Below, one piece after another: positions 8,641 to 18,125 of a stretch of 20,465 nt of DNA (its first letter is position 1; every line of letters begins with the position of its first letter). The translations under genes and the position numbers were made by a program. Under the pieces are notes generated by a model. That model was not told where the DNA came from. It worked only from the letters and a program-made list of their open reading frames with translations, and ran no database searches. The stretch covers positions 1-20,465 of the forward strand of contig NWUY0300028834.1 in NCBI GenBank assembly GCA_004151065.3, in the 5' to 3' direction. Source of the stretch: Larix sibirica (lineage: Eukaryota > Streptophyta > Pinopsida > Pinales > Pinaceae).

Positions 8641-9016
8641 CAGGCAAGGGGTTAAGTATTTTAGCCAATATTAAGGGATGGAACCTTGCTGCTATCCAAG
8701 GGTTTATAGGCTTCTTGTTGGTCATGATTAAAACTAACACAGATGATGGATCATTCTTTTCAACATTACAAGCCTTTGGGAAAGAGGATCAGGGATAACA
8801 AAGAGATGCAACATTCTATTATCAAGATATATTGGAATGTACTAAATCAGAGTAGAAATGCAACTGAAATAAAAGCTTCTTCTAAGATTTTATAATAAAA
8901 TTATAGCAAGGTATTTTCAAGATGGGATTCAAGAATAATATACAATAAAACTTAGAAACCCAACCTGAATGAATGGTATTGTTGAGAAGCTATATGCGAT
9001 AGAGATGTATGTGGTT

Positions 9017-9030
9017 CTGGGTCTATAACA
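9017..9030 (-). other. primer binding site (initiator tRNA-Met type, decayed) of the gypsy-like element
   Basis: On the minus strand, directly after the LTR's terminal CA, the sequence is TGTTATAGACCCAG. It aligns with the plant initiator-Met primer site TGGTATCAGAGCCAG with two substitutions and one missing base. Position zero relative to the LTR end supports both the LTR boundary (9031) and the element's orientation. Confidence 0.6.
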
Positions 9031-10095
9031 TGCACCACTCCTCGGGCCAAGGTAGGGAACCCTAGATCGGTAGGCCTAAAGGATTCTATTCTGTCACCCT
9101 AGGAAATCCCTTTCTATCTATTAAGCTATGTTGATTAGATTGTAGCAAGGGTCTATGGCGCATGAGGTCAACCCTTGTTGCCATGGATATCTTTGAACAT
9201 TATATTTTAAGGTGGAGGGGTCTCATATAGTTTAGGCCACAAAGACTCAACCAAACAATATTTTTGGGGTTCCTTAATCATAGTTCCATAAATTGGAAGA
9301 CAAATGTACGGTTACAAAATGTTCTACAGAAGAGAGTTAATCATACACTCCATCTAGAAAATGGTTGCAACAAACAAAAAATCAAGTGGGTGAGAGGAAC
9401 AGAGATCCAATGATTTATTTAACAAAATGGAAGACAAAGAATGGAAGGAAACATACATTAAATTGCTTGGAAATTTCAGTGCTTAGTCTAGCGGAACATT
9501 TTCCTCGATCTTGATTTACACAATAAAATGAATAATGGTTCTTTTCATTACAATAGGAGGCACTGAAAGAGACCCTTTCATGTCAATCCTAGGCCTATTT
9601 TTATCCCTTCCACAAAAAGGAGATTCAAAGAATTCCTACAATAGGGAAAATAAAGAGAATGAGAGAAGATATGGCATTGACGCTGCATATCCCATTACAT
9701 AGAGCTTAGAGAAATTTTGGCATCCTACCCCTATACAATTTTCTCCCCCCTCTCCCTGAAAAATGAGAAACATATCTCTGATATAGTATGTTGGGAAAGA
9801 AATATGAAAGCTAAAAATTAGGGTAGAGTCTCACCCCCCCACAAATAGGAATTCTTTCCTTTGCAACATATTCATCTAAAATAGAGGCAATGGAGGCCCT
9901 TTTCCAAATGCAGTGACGAATTTGGAGCTGATTTGTAGATGCTATCATTTTCTTTCTTGCCACCTATTACGGGATTTAATGGCAACTCATTGCAATCTTT
10001 AGTTGGATGGTTGACCCCTAAATACCCATGAATTCCCTTTTTTTCTATTCCAAATGCATCCTGCTCAACTAAAAAGAACCTTTTGGTGAATGAAT

Positions 10096-10169
10096 GGGTC
10101 AAAATGTTGTTTATTTTGTACTCCCTTGGCCTGGGTCAAAATGTTGTTTATTTTGTACTCCCTTGGCCT
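10096..10169. repeat. 2 x 37 bp tandem duplication in the 5' LTR
   Basis: GGGTCAAAATGTTGTTTATT followed by TTGTACTCCCTTGGCCT is repeated exactly at 10133. The homologous place in the other LTR (about 5625-5661) has one copy. It lies about 20-60 bases from the position homologous to that LTR's own 34 bp duplication. Confidence 0.9.
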
Positions 10170-10606
10170 TCACACATATCATTGTAGAAACTTCTGGAGT
10201 GGGTACGAATATAGATCCTAAATTATTTTTCCTTTAATATATCCATTTGCAATTAAATACCCTCTCTTTTGAGTACACAAGAGTCATTGGATGCAAGTAA
10301 TTGACTGGTGATCCACCATTCATGGCTCCTTCAAACATTCCATATGCTCATTCCTCCAAACATGTGAAGTAGACAGGTTGACATTTTTTGTGTTTTTGTA
10401 TGAGCTAGAGGGACAGGTGTCCTTTTACTGTTGGAGGTTATAAGATGATGGGGATAGGTCTATGCAATGTGTTGCTTCATTCATGACTGCTTACCCATTG
10501 AGTTTTTTCTTGACATGGTATGGACCCCTCAAGAGAATATTTTATATTTTGTTTAATCTTTAGCTCGATGAAGGATCATCAATTAATAGCCATAAATATG
10601 TCCTGA

Positions 10607-11040
10607 ACACTGGTGGGTGGACTCCCCTCTATATGCGTCGTGCTTGTTCTTTAGCATAATGGACTAGATTAAAAACATGAGACATGCTCAATATATCTTG
10701 ACCATTGGTAGGAAGGCCCCTTTTTCCATCTCACATGCTTGTTCCTTAGCACGAATGACCTAGATTAACACATAAAAACTTGTGTTATATATCTCAACCA
10801 TTGGCGGGTGGACTCCATTTTCTTTATTGTGTTCTTGTTACTTAGCATGAACAACCCACATTAACGCATGGAAACATGTGTGATATATATGAACCATGGG
10901 CAGGTAGAACTCCCTTTACATCCCATGTGCTTCTTCCTTAGCATGAATGGACCCGATTAAAAGCTGGGAACATGTGCGATAGATCTCGACAATTCACAAA
11001 TGAACATCCCTTTTGATATCTTGTGAAAATGAGAATATGA
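10607..11040. repeat. about 96 bp tandem repeat array in the 5' LTR, 5 units
   Basis: Units begin at 10607, 10702, 10798, 10894 and 10989 (spacings 95, 96, 96, 95). They share a CCATTGGCGGGTGGA-like head, a GTGCTTGTTCCTTAGCA-like middle and an ATGTG(C/T)GATATAT-like tail. The left LTR has four units, so a unit was gained or lost after insertion. Confidence 0.85.
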
Positions 11041-11747
11041 CCAGTATTTAACAACATTCTAATTCCAAAGTATTACTACCAAATTCCTATTAGAGGAATT
11101 TTTGAACAACTAATGGATTGATAGTTTGAGTAACAACAAGAACTTTTGGATCTCGTCTTTCAAACCTCATCAAGATGAACACTTTCAAGATCCTTCATGA
11201 CCCGCTTTGGAAATATTAGTGAGGGTATAGGTTTTTCAACTAATTTAGATGGTCCTACATTCTCATCGATATTTATTATTCCAATCCTCTCAATCACATC
11301 ATCCAATTGAACCTCTTGTTCTGATGAAGTGGCTAGATATTCCCCATGAGGGGGAGATGGTGCTACAAAAGGAGAATCCAAAGATTGATCCAAGATAGAG
11401 ATCCATCCTTCAATATGTGGAATACCATTATGAAATTGATTATATGTATTTAAATGGATAAATTTATTCATATGATCAAGCTTCCTCTCAATAGTCTTGT
11501 CATATTTATTCATTTTAAGAAAAATTACATCTATGGAAAGAAGAATTTTTGTATTTATCTTTTGGAAATATGATATACCTTGGTGGTATTTGAGCACCCC
11601 AAGAAAATTCACTGTTGACTTCTTGCACCAAATTCATTTTTTCTACTGTTTAGTATCTGAGGAATAACATGTGAAACCAAAACCCATGAGATGCCTCAAC
11701 GAAAGAATGCATCCATACAACATTTCATACAAAGTCTTGTTGCCAAG

Positions 11748-11765
11748 ATCATGAGATGGAATTTT
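11748..11765. repeat. target-site duplication of the minus-strand SINE, left copy
   Basis: ATCATGAGATGGAATTTT, identical to 11971-11988. Its end merges with the poly(A) run of the SINE, so the true duplication could be a base or more shorter or longer. Confidence 0.85.
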
Positions 11766-11970
11766 TTTTAATATGGGAATCCAAAAATGCAGTGGGGATC
11801 ATACTCATGTGAAATGGAGTCAATTCCTGTCCACTACCACTACACCCCTAGGTGCATGCATACAACCCCCCAGCATGGGACATGGGCTAGTCGAGGTTTG
11901 AACCCGTGACATCGCAAGTAGTGCCTCAATAGTACACTCTATTTCAAATTAGTATACACCTTTGGGGGCT
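11766..11970 (-). mobile_element. second SINE, tRNA-derived, about 205 bp, inside integrase
   Basis: Flanked by a perfect 18-base duplication ATCATGAGATGGAATTTT (11748-11765 and 11971-11988). On the minus strand it has a B box GGGTTCAAACC (11895-11905) preceded by a possible A-box region near 11921-11934. It ends in AATCCCATATTAAAA, joining the poly(A) run seen as T's at 11762-11769. Removing it with one duplication copy restores a continuous copia integrase reading (KIPSHD then LGNKT). Apart from the general tRNA-like head it does not resemble the SINE at 3591-3833, so it appears to be a different family. Confidence 0.8.
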
Positions 11971-11988
11971 ATCATGAGATGGAATTTT
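11971..11988. repeat. target-site duplication of the minus-strand SINE, right copy
   Basis: ATCATGAGATGGAATTTT, identical to 11748-11765. It lies at the 5' (tRNA-head) side of the SINE. Confidence 0.85.
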
Positions 11989-13029
11989 GTTTCTCAAATA
12001 CACTACACATAAAGTTACATCACCCCAAGACATAAATTTCACATTATTGAAAAACAACATGGAACATACAATATTCAAGAATGTCTTGTTCATTATTTCT
12101 GCTACACCATTCTGCTGAGGATTATATGGAATAGAGGGTTGATGCATAATCCCATGTTAGAAAATATTTTTTCAAATTCATTAGAAGTATTTCCCCTCCA
12201 TTATCACTAAAAAGAGTGCCAATACAAAAGTGCACTTCATTTTCAATCCAGACATGAAAAATTTTAAATGTTTGAAATGCTTTATATTTATGGTTGAATA
12301 AATAAAAAACACATCCTAGTGTAATCATCAATAAAAAACATGAAATATTTATTACAATTTGTAGAAAAAATAGGCATGGAGACACACAAATAAGAGTGTA
12401 TCAACTCTAATGTTTTACATTCTCTAGAATTGGAATCATGAAAAGGTTGCTTATTGTGTTTTCAAAGAATACATGGATCACATTGCTTCATTTTTCTTGG
12501 AATTGTGGGAAAACCATAAACACCATTCTTCTTCAATAAAATAATACTACCATAATTTATATGCCTATATCTAGCATACCATAAGAAAATAGATGAAAAT
12601 GTTCTTTCATCATGGTGAGAGTGGTATTCAAAATTTTGTGTCCTTGCATATATCCCTTTTATCTTAAACGATCTTGCATCTTCCCATCATATCATGATAA
12701 CTTGGTTGTTAAAAGATATACTTATCTCAACTTTTCCATCAATCAAGTGAATGTAATGTCCTTACTTTTAAATGTGCTTAAGATTTAATAGGTTCAGTTG
12801 CAACTCTTAAGGACAAATAACAATGTGCAATAGAAAGTCTATGAATCTAGTCAATTTGAGATTTATGGTTCCATTTCCCTTAGCTTTGAGGATGGATTTA
12901 TCTGGAAAGTATACTATATAGGCCTACATTATGATTCAATTATTCAAATAAGTATTTCTTAAAATTCATGTTGTAGGTAGCACCTATTTCAATAAGCCAA
13001 GTATCTTTCCAAGAAGAAATTTAAGTATT

Positions 13030-13930
13030 GCATGGAACTTAATTTACACCAATATTGTAATGTCCAATACTAAACTGAATTTAGTAACTTCACCTAATTC
13101 AAGAGCTTTACATTTTCCTTCTTTCTTCTCATTCTTCTTCATATCTTCTCCCATGGAATTCTACATGTCTTTTCATCATGCCCATTCTTCTAACGATGAA
13201 CACAATGAAGATAAAATCTCTCACCTTGATTATTTATACCCCCCAACCGTTGAAATTATTTTTTCCACGGCCTCTCCTAATTTCATCTCCTCTAGAAGAG
13301 TCGTGTGATTGATTCTTCCTTTCTAAGCATTGAACATGGTCTCTTCAAGAGGTTGATTAATTGTCTTCTTTTAAAACACTTATTCAAGTTCTATAAATTT
13401 CTCTAGCAATGAGTCAAATGTGAGGGACTTCAATTAGCCAATGGCTTGAAATGATTCAAGGTAGTAAGAATTTGTGAGGTAGAGTTCCTTAATGAATATT
13501 GTGAGAGAAATATCTAACTTCACACTAGAGGCATTAATTTCGAGCAAAAATGGATTTAATTTATGATGCTAAATCCATGACATCATTATCCTTCAACTCT
13601 AGGGTAAACAACTTCAACCAAATTTGAATGAGCCCTAATTTTGTGTGTCAGTCATACAAATCTTTCAATCTCTTCAAAGCACCATAAAAATACTTAATAG
13701 ATATGATATGAGGACTCACCTCTTCACTTACTATAGCAGTGATAAATGCATATGATTTATTATGTCTGTTCTTCCATATTGTAATCCCTTTGTGTGTTAG
13801 TAGGTTCAATAGGTGCAACATCATTCTCTTGTTCACAAATGCAGTCCCATATATCATTAAAAATAAGAGCGTTCTTGACATTTCTTAAACATTATGCGTA
13901 ATTCTCCATACCACTAAGCATTGCATTGAC
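13030..13930 (-). pseudogene. copia gag remnant with decayed zinc knuckle
   Basis: Reading down from 13930: VNAMLSGMENYA, then a broken codon, then LRNVKNALIFNDIWDCICEQ (the N-terminal Gag signature of plant copia elements). Next come SYAFITAIVSEEVSPHIISI and ALKRLKDLYD. After a stop the frame continues with HTKLGLIQIWLKLFTLELKD and DIS-type segments down to SLTFDSLLEKFIELE-like sequence. An RGRGKNNFNG linker follows near 13255-13310. The zinc knuckle at 13163-13204 keeps the C-x2-C-x4-H-x4-C spacing, but the second Cys is Arg and the next codon is a stop. Gag would package the element's RNA in cytoplasmic particles; this copy cannot be translated through. Confidence 0.8.
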
Positions 13931-14941
13931 AATTGAGACAATAGAATGAATCTTTAATAAAAAATCACTTAAGAAACATGTATTTTCTTAAGTAGAAGGT
14001 ACAAAGATGGAAATACAATCTACAAGCTCTCCAATGTACTTTGCAAATACAATTTATTGCAATACTCTACAATATATTGTGTTTGTAATTTAACAATACA
14101 ATAGTTATTTGGAGAAATGATAGAATTATGGAGTCTTGACTCTACTTCTAAAGAGTGGTATAATGAGTATGTGGGCATATACAAAAGCTAGTAGAAAATG
14201 TGATAGCATTGGTATAATTTATACCATGACATATGATAGCATTGACATCATGCATTGATAGCATTGAATAATTGGTAGATTATGGATTGTATGTGATATC
14301 AATAACAATATGTATCCAAAATACCAATACAAATACTTGATGTGATAGCACTTATGATTATGATACAGATATCACTAGTGGATTAGGGTTTCTTATTATG
14401 GTACCAATGGAATATATAGTAGGTTAAACCATTATGAGAATATCTACTTGAATAGGTCAAACCAAAGGTAATATTAGAATGCACATGTAATGGTCATGCA
14501 TGATAGTAATGTATAATAACATTGATGTGAAAAGGTGATACTAAAACAAAGTAATATGTGGAGAGGTAACAATACCTTTGGTAATAAGAATAACATTTTG
14601 TAACACTAATATGTAGTATGTGAACTAGCACACAAAGGTAGATATGTAGATGTAGATACATAGAGGCATATACTATGAAAAGGCAATATGAGAATTTAGT
14701 AAGATGTAAGTAATGAATAACTTGTGAATATGGTTTCTCTAAACACATAAATTAATATCTATTAGTTGGAACATAATGGAAAGCATAACAAAATACCTTT
14801 AACATAATACCACAGTATGCAGTTCTAAAGGTAACACTACACTGGATTGGAGGTAACAATAAGCAGGTTTGGAATGACGTAGATGTAATGTATGGCTAGA
14901 GAAAACCAAATGTGGTAATGGAGTTATAAAAAAACACTAGG
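13931..14941 (-). other. leader between primer binding site and gag of the copia element
   Basis: About 1 kb without a readable frame. It is rich in loosely repeated short words (GATAGCATT, GGTAACA, ATGTAGATGTA) at 14150-14900. Such long repetitive leaders are common in plant LTR elements, but part of it could be inserted DNA I cannot delimit. Confidence 0.4.
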
Positions 14942-14953
14942 GCTCTAATACCA
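14942..14953 (-). other. primer binding site (initiator tRNA-Met) of the copia element
   Basis: On the minus strand this is TGGTATTAGAGC, one base from the standard plant initiator-Met primer site TGGTATCAGAGC. It lies six bases inside the LTR end at 14960, the usual neighbourhood. It fixes the element's orientation and its 5' LTR. Confidence 0.8.
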
Positions 14954-14959
14954 CTAACA

Positions 14960-15222
14960 TGCCTAGAATAACTCTAATGTTTGAATGAAATTTATCAACA
15001 AGAATCACATATTAGACATTTATATATGAGCTTTTGTTCATATTCCATGATGTATTTTGGAATTCATGATTATTCTTCGCATTAATTCTAATCAAATAAA
15101 GATTATAATCATATGTACAATGCACTATAATCCCTAAGTATTTGGTATATAACATCTTATTCTACCATTTTTCACCATGTTTTTCAATGTGATTCTTTTC
15201 TACCCAAGTTAGAATATCAACA
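14960..15222 (-). repeat. probable 5' LTR of the copia element, about 263 bp
   Basis: On the minus strand it would start TGTTGATATTCTAAC at 15222 and end GAGTTATTCTAGGCA at 14960, giving the TG...CA ends. The inner end is well placed by the primer binding site. The outer end is chosen by the TGTTG start only, because the partner LTR is gone and no target duplication can be tested. Confidence 0.5.
15018..15026 (-). promoter_or_regulatory. TATA box in the copia LTR
   Basis: TATATAAAT on the minus strand, about 60 bases before the LTR's inner end. This is where transcription of the element's genomic RNA would be driven. Given the AT-rich context, chance occurrence is possible. Confidence 0.35.
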
Positions 15223-16520
15223 TTATTCCATCTTAACAAAATATCACCGTATGTTGTATTGAATTTAATAAGTTATTCTAGTGTATAGGAGTGTTTCTTT
15301 TCAAATACCATAACAACCTCATTAAGATTGGACTCTTCATTAGCAAGAGACTTTATCCCTATACTATTATTTATGGAATTTGGGGCTTCAATACTATAAA
15401 ATTTTGGATCAAGATAAACCTAAACATATTTTTAAATTATTGGAATCCCTAAAAGTTCAGTGTAATAGATATAATAAATATCAACCTTCCTCTAAACAAA
15501 ATAAAACATGCATGTTGGAGTGATATCCAAAAACCTCATCTAGGTTTGCATGACAAATGCAACTCTATATCCATCCTTAATCAAATCCCTAAAGAAACCA
15601 AGTTATATGGACTAAAGAACGCCATATAAAAAGGAGGATTAAATTATTAAATAATTTCAATGCCATGCTAATGTTTCATAGTGTGTGACCATGTTGGAAT
15701 TGTCCATGCCTTACTGAGAAGAATTGCCATTTTCTAGAAATTCATCCATAAGTTTTGAGAATTGTAGGAGAGGATCATGTCTATTGAAATATCCCCATCA
15801 TAAAGTATCACCATTGTCGTGTATTTTCCTCTAAACCTTCTTATGCGATATTAAGGTTAAATGGTTTTAATCTCCTCTCCATTATGATTTTTCAATGTGT
15901 GTGATTCTTGTGGTTTTGTCCCCTTCATTTATTATAATATCTGCAACATTTATGGTCATGTTGTTACTCAATTTGATCCTATATCGATCCCTATTATTCT
16001 TTGAACTCATTGTGTTATCACTTGGGAATATACCATTAATTCTTTCTACAATTCTATTTAAAGATTTCAATCTAAATATTTGTAGGGACTAAGTAGCAAT
16101 AGAGGATAAACTATGAAATCCAATATAATCCTAAACCTTTGACTCGTGTACCTTTGATTCACTTAAGACATGAACCCTTCATGCAATATCCTTCTCACTA
16201 CCACCTCATATTTTCAATAGAAATTTGTTATTATCAATTTTAGACCAACGTCCACATCAATGTCCAAAAATAAGGGGTTCCCTTATAATCTAGGCACTGA
16301 CATTTTCAATACACATGAAGACGAAGGTTTCACAAGAAGCATTGTGTTGAGACTTATGTTTTTATAGGAATCATATAGGATGACTACCACAACCAATACC
16401 TATCTCAATACTCATAATTCAATATTAGCTATTATTCATGTACATAATTCTTACAAAGAAATCATTCTCTATTTATTGAGTGATTAAATATCATCATAAC
16501 AACATCCATATCCTAGAGTA
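15223..16520. other. tract without a recognisable gene
   Basis: One plus-strand frame, 16167-16484, runs 106 codons with only two stops and looks mildly protein-like (FRPTSTSMSKNKGFPYNLGT, then DIFNTHEDEGF). It may be a remnant of an unidentified transposon or gene. Minus frame 15882-16070 and plus frame 15895-16092 overlap each other and show no motif. Nothing else supported. Confidence 0.4.
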
Positions 16521-16622
16521 AGAGCATGGTATATATTCAAGTAGATTAAGGTTAAGAGCATGGTATATATTCAAGTAGTTTAAGGTTAAGAGCATGGTAT
16601 ATATTCAAGTAGATTAAGGTTA
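16521..16622. repeat. 3 x 34 bp tandem repeat
   Basis: AGAGCATGGTATATATTCAA followed by GTAG(A/T)TTAAGGTTA, at 16521, 16555 and 16589; one base differs in the middle copy. There are no spacers and no associated genes, so this is a minisatellite-like local amplification rather than a CRISPR array. Confidence 0.9.
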
Positions 16623-17515
16623 TCTAATACCATAGACAATGAAAAATAGTAAAATACATTATTGCTATACAATGTAAAGACACCAATGGTTTTAAATGGG
16701 GGTTTCAATCCATTCATTTCCAAAATAAATAAAAAATATGCCATTCATAATAGTTCCTTAGTCAACTGACCGCAACAATAAAATAATACATGAATATCGG
16801 TAGATTGAAAAAAAGGAACCAACGGTAACAACAAAAACAAAAATAGAAAGCTTTTCATAGGCATGAACCTTTACATTTATACTCTTGCACCTAAAGGTAG
16901 GAAGGTAAATTCAAAATTAGTAGAACCATTTATGTGCCTTCCTTATGAACCACCTAATATCTTATGTCACTCCAACCATGTTTCTTCATTGTTTCACCAC
17001 TCATCTTCTCAATCAACTAGAATATTTCCTACTATCCTAGTTCTAGTATCCCATAAGGTCAATAATTCTTAATGCTTCTAACAATCTTCAATTTTCACAA
17101 CACATCTCATATTTTTTTTGATTTATAAATCGATACCACCCCATCCTTTCTAACACCCATAATGTGTCCATCATCAAGATCAAAATGAGAGAAAAAAATC
17201 CTTATCCACACCTTCTGAATCTCCCTCAAGTCAACTCCCACTACCCTGGTCCCTTGTTCAACTCTACAACTTCCCCAAAGGAGAGGAACAACTCTAGGAT
17301 CACCTACAATACTTTATTTATGAAATCAAGGAATTCCTACAATTCTTATGTCCACTTTCCCACCAAAATGTTTATACCTTCCAAATAGACAATTTCTTGA
17401 TATGGGTATAACGCATGTGGCTAAGTTTACTAAATATATTATCATATCTAAGTGCATTTATTGTTGGACACTTGTTGTGGATAAATTGGATCAATGGTGA
17501 ATAAATTCCTCTTTC
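16623..17515. other. tract without a recognisable gene
   Basis: Plus-strand frames at 16863-17072 and 17164-17388 (69 and 74 codons) are open, Ser/Asn/Pro-rich and in different phases. They could be pieces of one decayed reading frame, but they match nothing I know. No repeats or signals supported. Confidence 0.35.
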
Positions 17516-17703
17516 TAAGTATTGAGGGGATTTCATAGTCCAACGTATGATATATAATTATTGTGATTATCTACCTAGTGTAAGTCATTAATCTATGACC
17601 CATATCCCATGAGTATAGTCATGATTGACCAATTTATGATGGTTTAGAATAGTCCACCTATCACTCATTACATCAGGTGATTCCCATAGGGATGAAGAAT
17701 TGG
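17516..17703. repeat. 188 bp direct duplication, copy A
   Basis: Matches 17938-18125 with many substitutions. Shared words include GGGGATTTCATA, ATGATATATAATT, ACCCATATCCCAT, GAATAGTCCAC and CACTCATT. Both copies are non-coding. Confidence 0.75.
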
Positions 17704-17937
17704 AATCGGGACCAATGAAATGAATCCCATGACATTAATCATCACCTCTAGGGATTGCACCCAATAACAAATACTTCTGGGAGGTCACCATTCCCATGAA
17801 TCCTCTATATCAAGCATGGTTAGCTATGTAATTTTCCCCACAATCAAGCCCACTTATATTGCTACCCCATTTGCAAAACCTTAACAAGTATTCTACCTTA
17901 TGAACTATTCAATTAGATATTTCTTAACTCAATTATT
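17704..17937. other. spacer between duplicated segments
   Basis: No gene or repeat seen. It may be part of a 422-base duplicated unit whose remainder has diverged beyond recognition. Confidence 0.4.
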
Positions 17938-18125
17938 TAAGCATTAAGGGGATTTCATACTCCAACATATGATATATAATTTTTTGGTTTTACTACTTAC
18001 TGTAAGATATTATTCTATAACCCATATCCCATTAGTATAGATGCAACTAACCAATTTCTCATGGTTTTGAATAGTCCACTTAGCACTCATTGCATCGAGT
18101 TATGCTCATAGGGTGAAGAGGTGGG
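17938..18125. repeat. 188 bp direct duplication, copy B
   Basis: Second copy of 17516-17703, offset 422 bases, same length by eye. The divergence suggests an old event. Confidence 0.75.

Larger units (their letters stand above)
4508..11138 (-). mobile_element. LTR retrotransposon with Ty3/gypsy-like gag, pol-less, about 6.6 kb
   Basis: Two long direct repeats (4508-6515 and 9031-11138), both starting TGCACC and ending GAGTAACAACA, flank a 2515-base interior. Orientation is minus: the primer binding site abuts the right LTR and the gag remnant lies close to it. The interior holds only gag-like sequence and decayed spacer; I see no protease, reverse transcriptase, RNase H or integrase. It is therefore either internally deleted or a non-autonomous derivative mobilised by a full relative. 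By-eye alignment of a roughly 107-base part of the LTRs shows about one base in seven different, so the insertion is old. No target-site duplication joins the outer flanks (TGGGA on the left, AGAAC on the right). Confidence 0.8.
9031..11138 (-). repeat. 5' LTR of the gypsy-like element, 2108 bp
   Basis: Homologous to 4508-6515. It is about 100 bases longer, which matches its one extra about 96 bp tandem unit; a separate 37 bp duplication and small deletions account for the rest. It begins TGCACC next to the primer binding site and ends GAGTAACAACA at 11138. There it abuts a reading frame of the neighbouring copia element. Confidence 0.85.
11139..13015 (-). pseudogene. copia pol fragment: protease, GAG-pre-integrase, integrase, linker
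   Basis: The protease region reads SWKDTWLIEIGATYNM (about 12975-13010). The active-site DTG-like motif has become E-I-G, so the catalytic Asp is lost. GAG-pre-integrase follows with LWYARYRHINYGS and a CDPCIL-KHNKQPFH segment. The integrase core shows FFIDDYTRM (first Asp region), SDNGGE (second Asp) and YNPQQNGVAE (the Glu), then VYLRNKIPSHD. After the SINE it resumes with LGNKTLYEMLYG and RHLMGFGFTCYS. The long open part at 11160-11612 includes DVIFLKMNKYDKTIERKLDH and ends near LESVHLDEV, the spacer before RT in plant copia elements. Several frames are needed to read it, so no active enzyme is encoded. It would have cut and joined cDNA ends into host DNA in the nucleus. Confidence 0.85.
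11139..15222 (-). mobile_element. Ty1/copia retrotransposon, 3'-truncated, decayed
   Basis: In minus-strand order: LTR (about 14960-15222), initiator-Met primer site (14942-14953), about 1 kb leader, gag, protease, GAG-pre-integrase and integrase, then the integrase-RT linker. Protease before integrase before RT is the copia order. Reverse transcriptase, RNase H and the 3' LTR are missing. Sequence stops being copia-like at 11139, exactly where the gypsy-type LTR begins. Frameshifts and stops are scattered throughout, and a SINE interrupts integrase. Confidence 0.85.

Noticed and set aside
13060-13308. 82-codon plus-strand frame
   Set aside because: It is the antisense of the copia Gag linker and zinc knuckle.
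14494-14748. 84-codon minus-strand frame rich in Tyr/His/Leu
   Set aside because: It falls in the repetitive copia leader and has a low-complexity composition from ATG/GTA-rich repeats, with no motif.
16521-16622. CRISPR-like array
   Set aside because: Copies are directly adjacent with no spacers, and the context is a plant genome.
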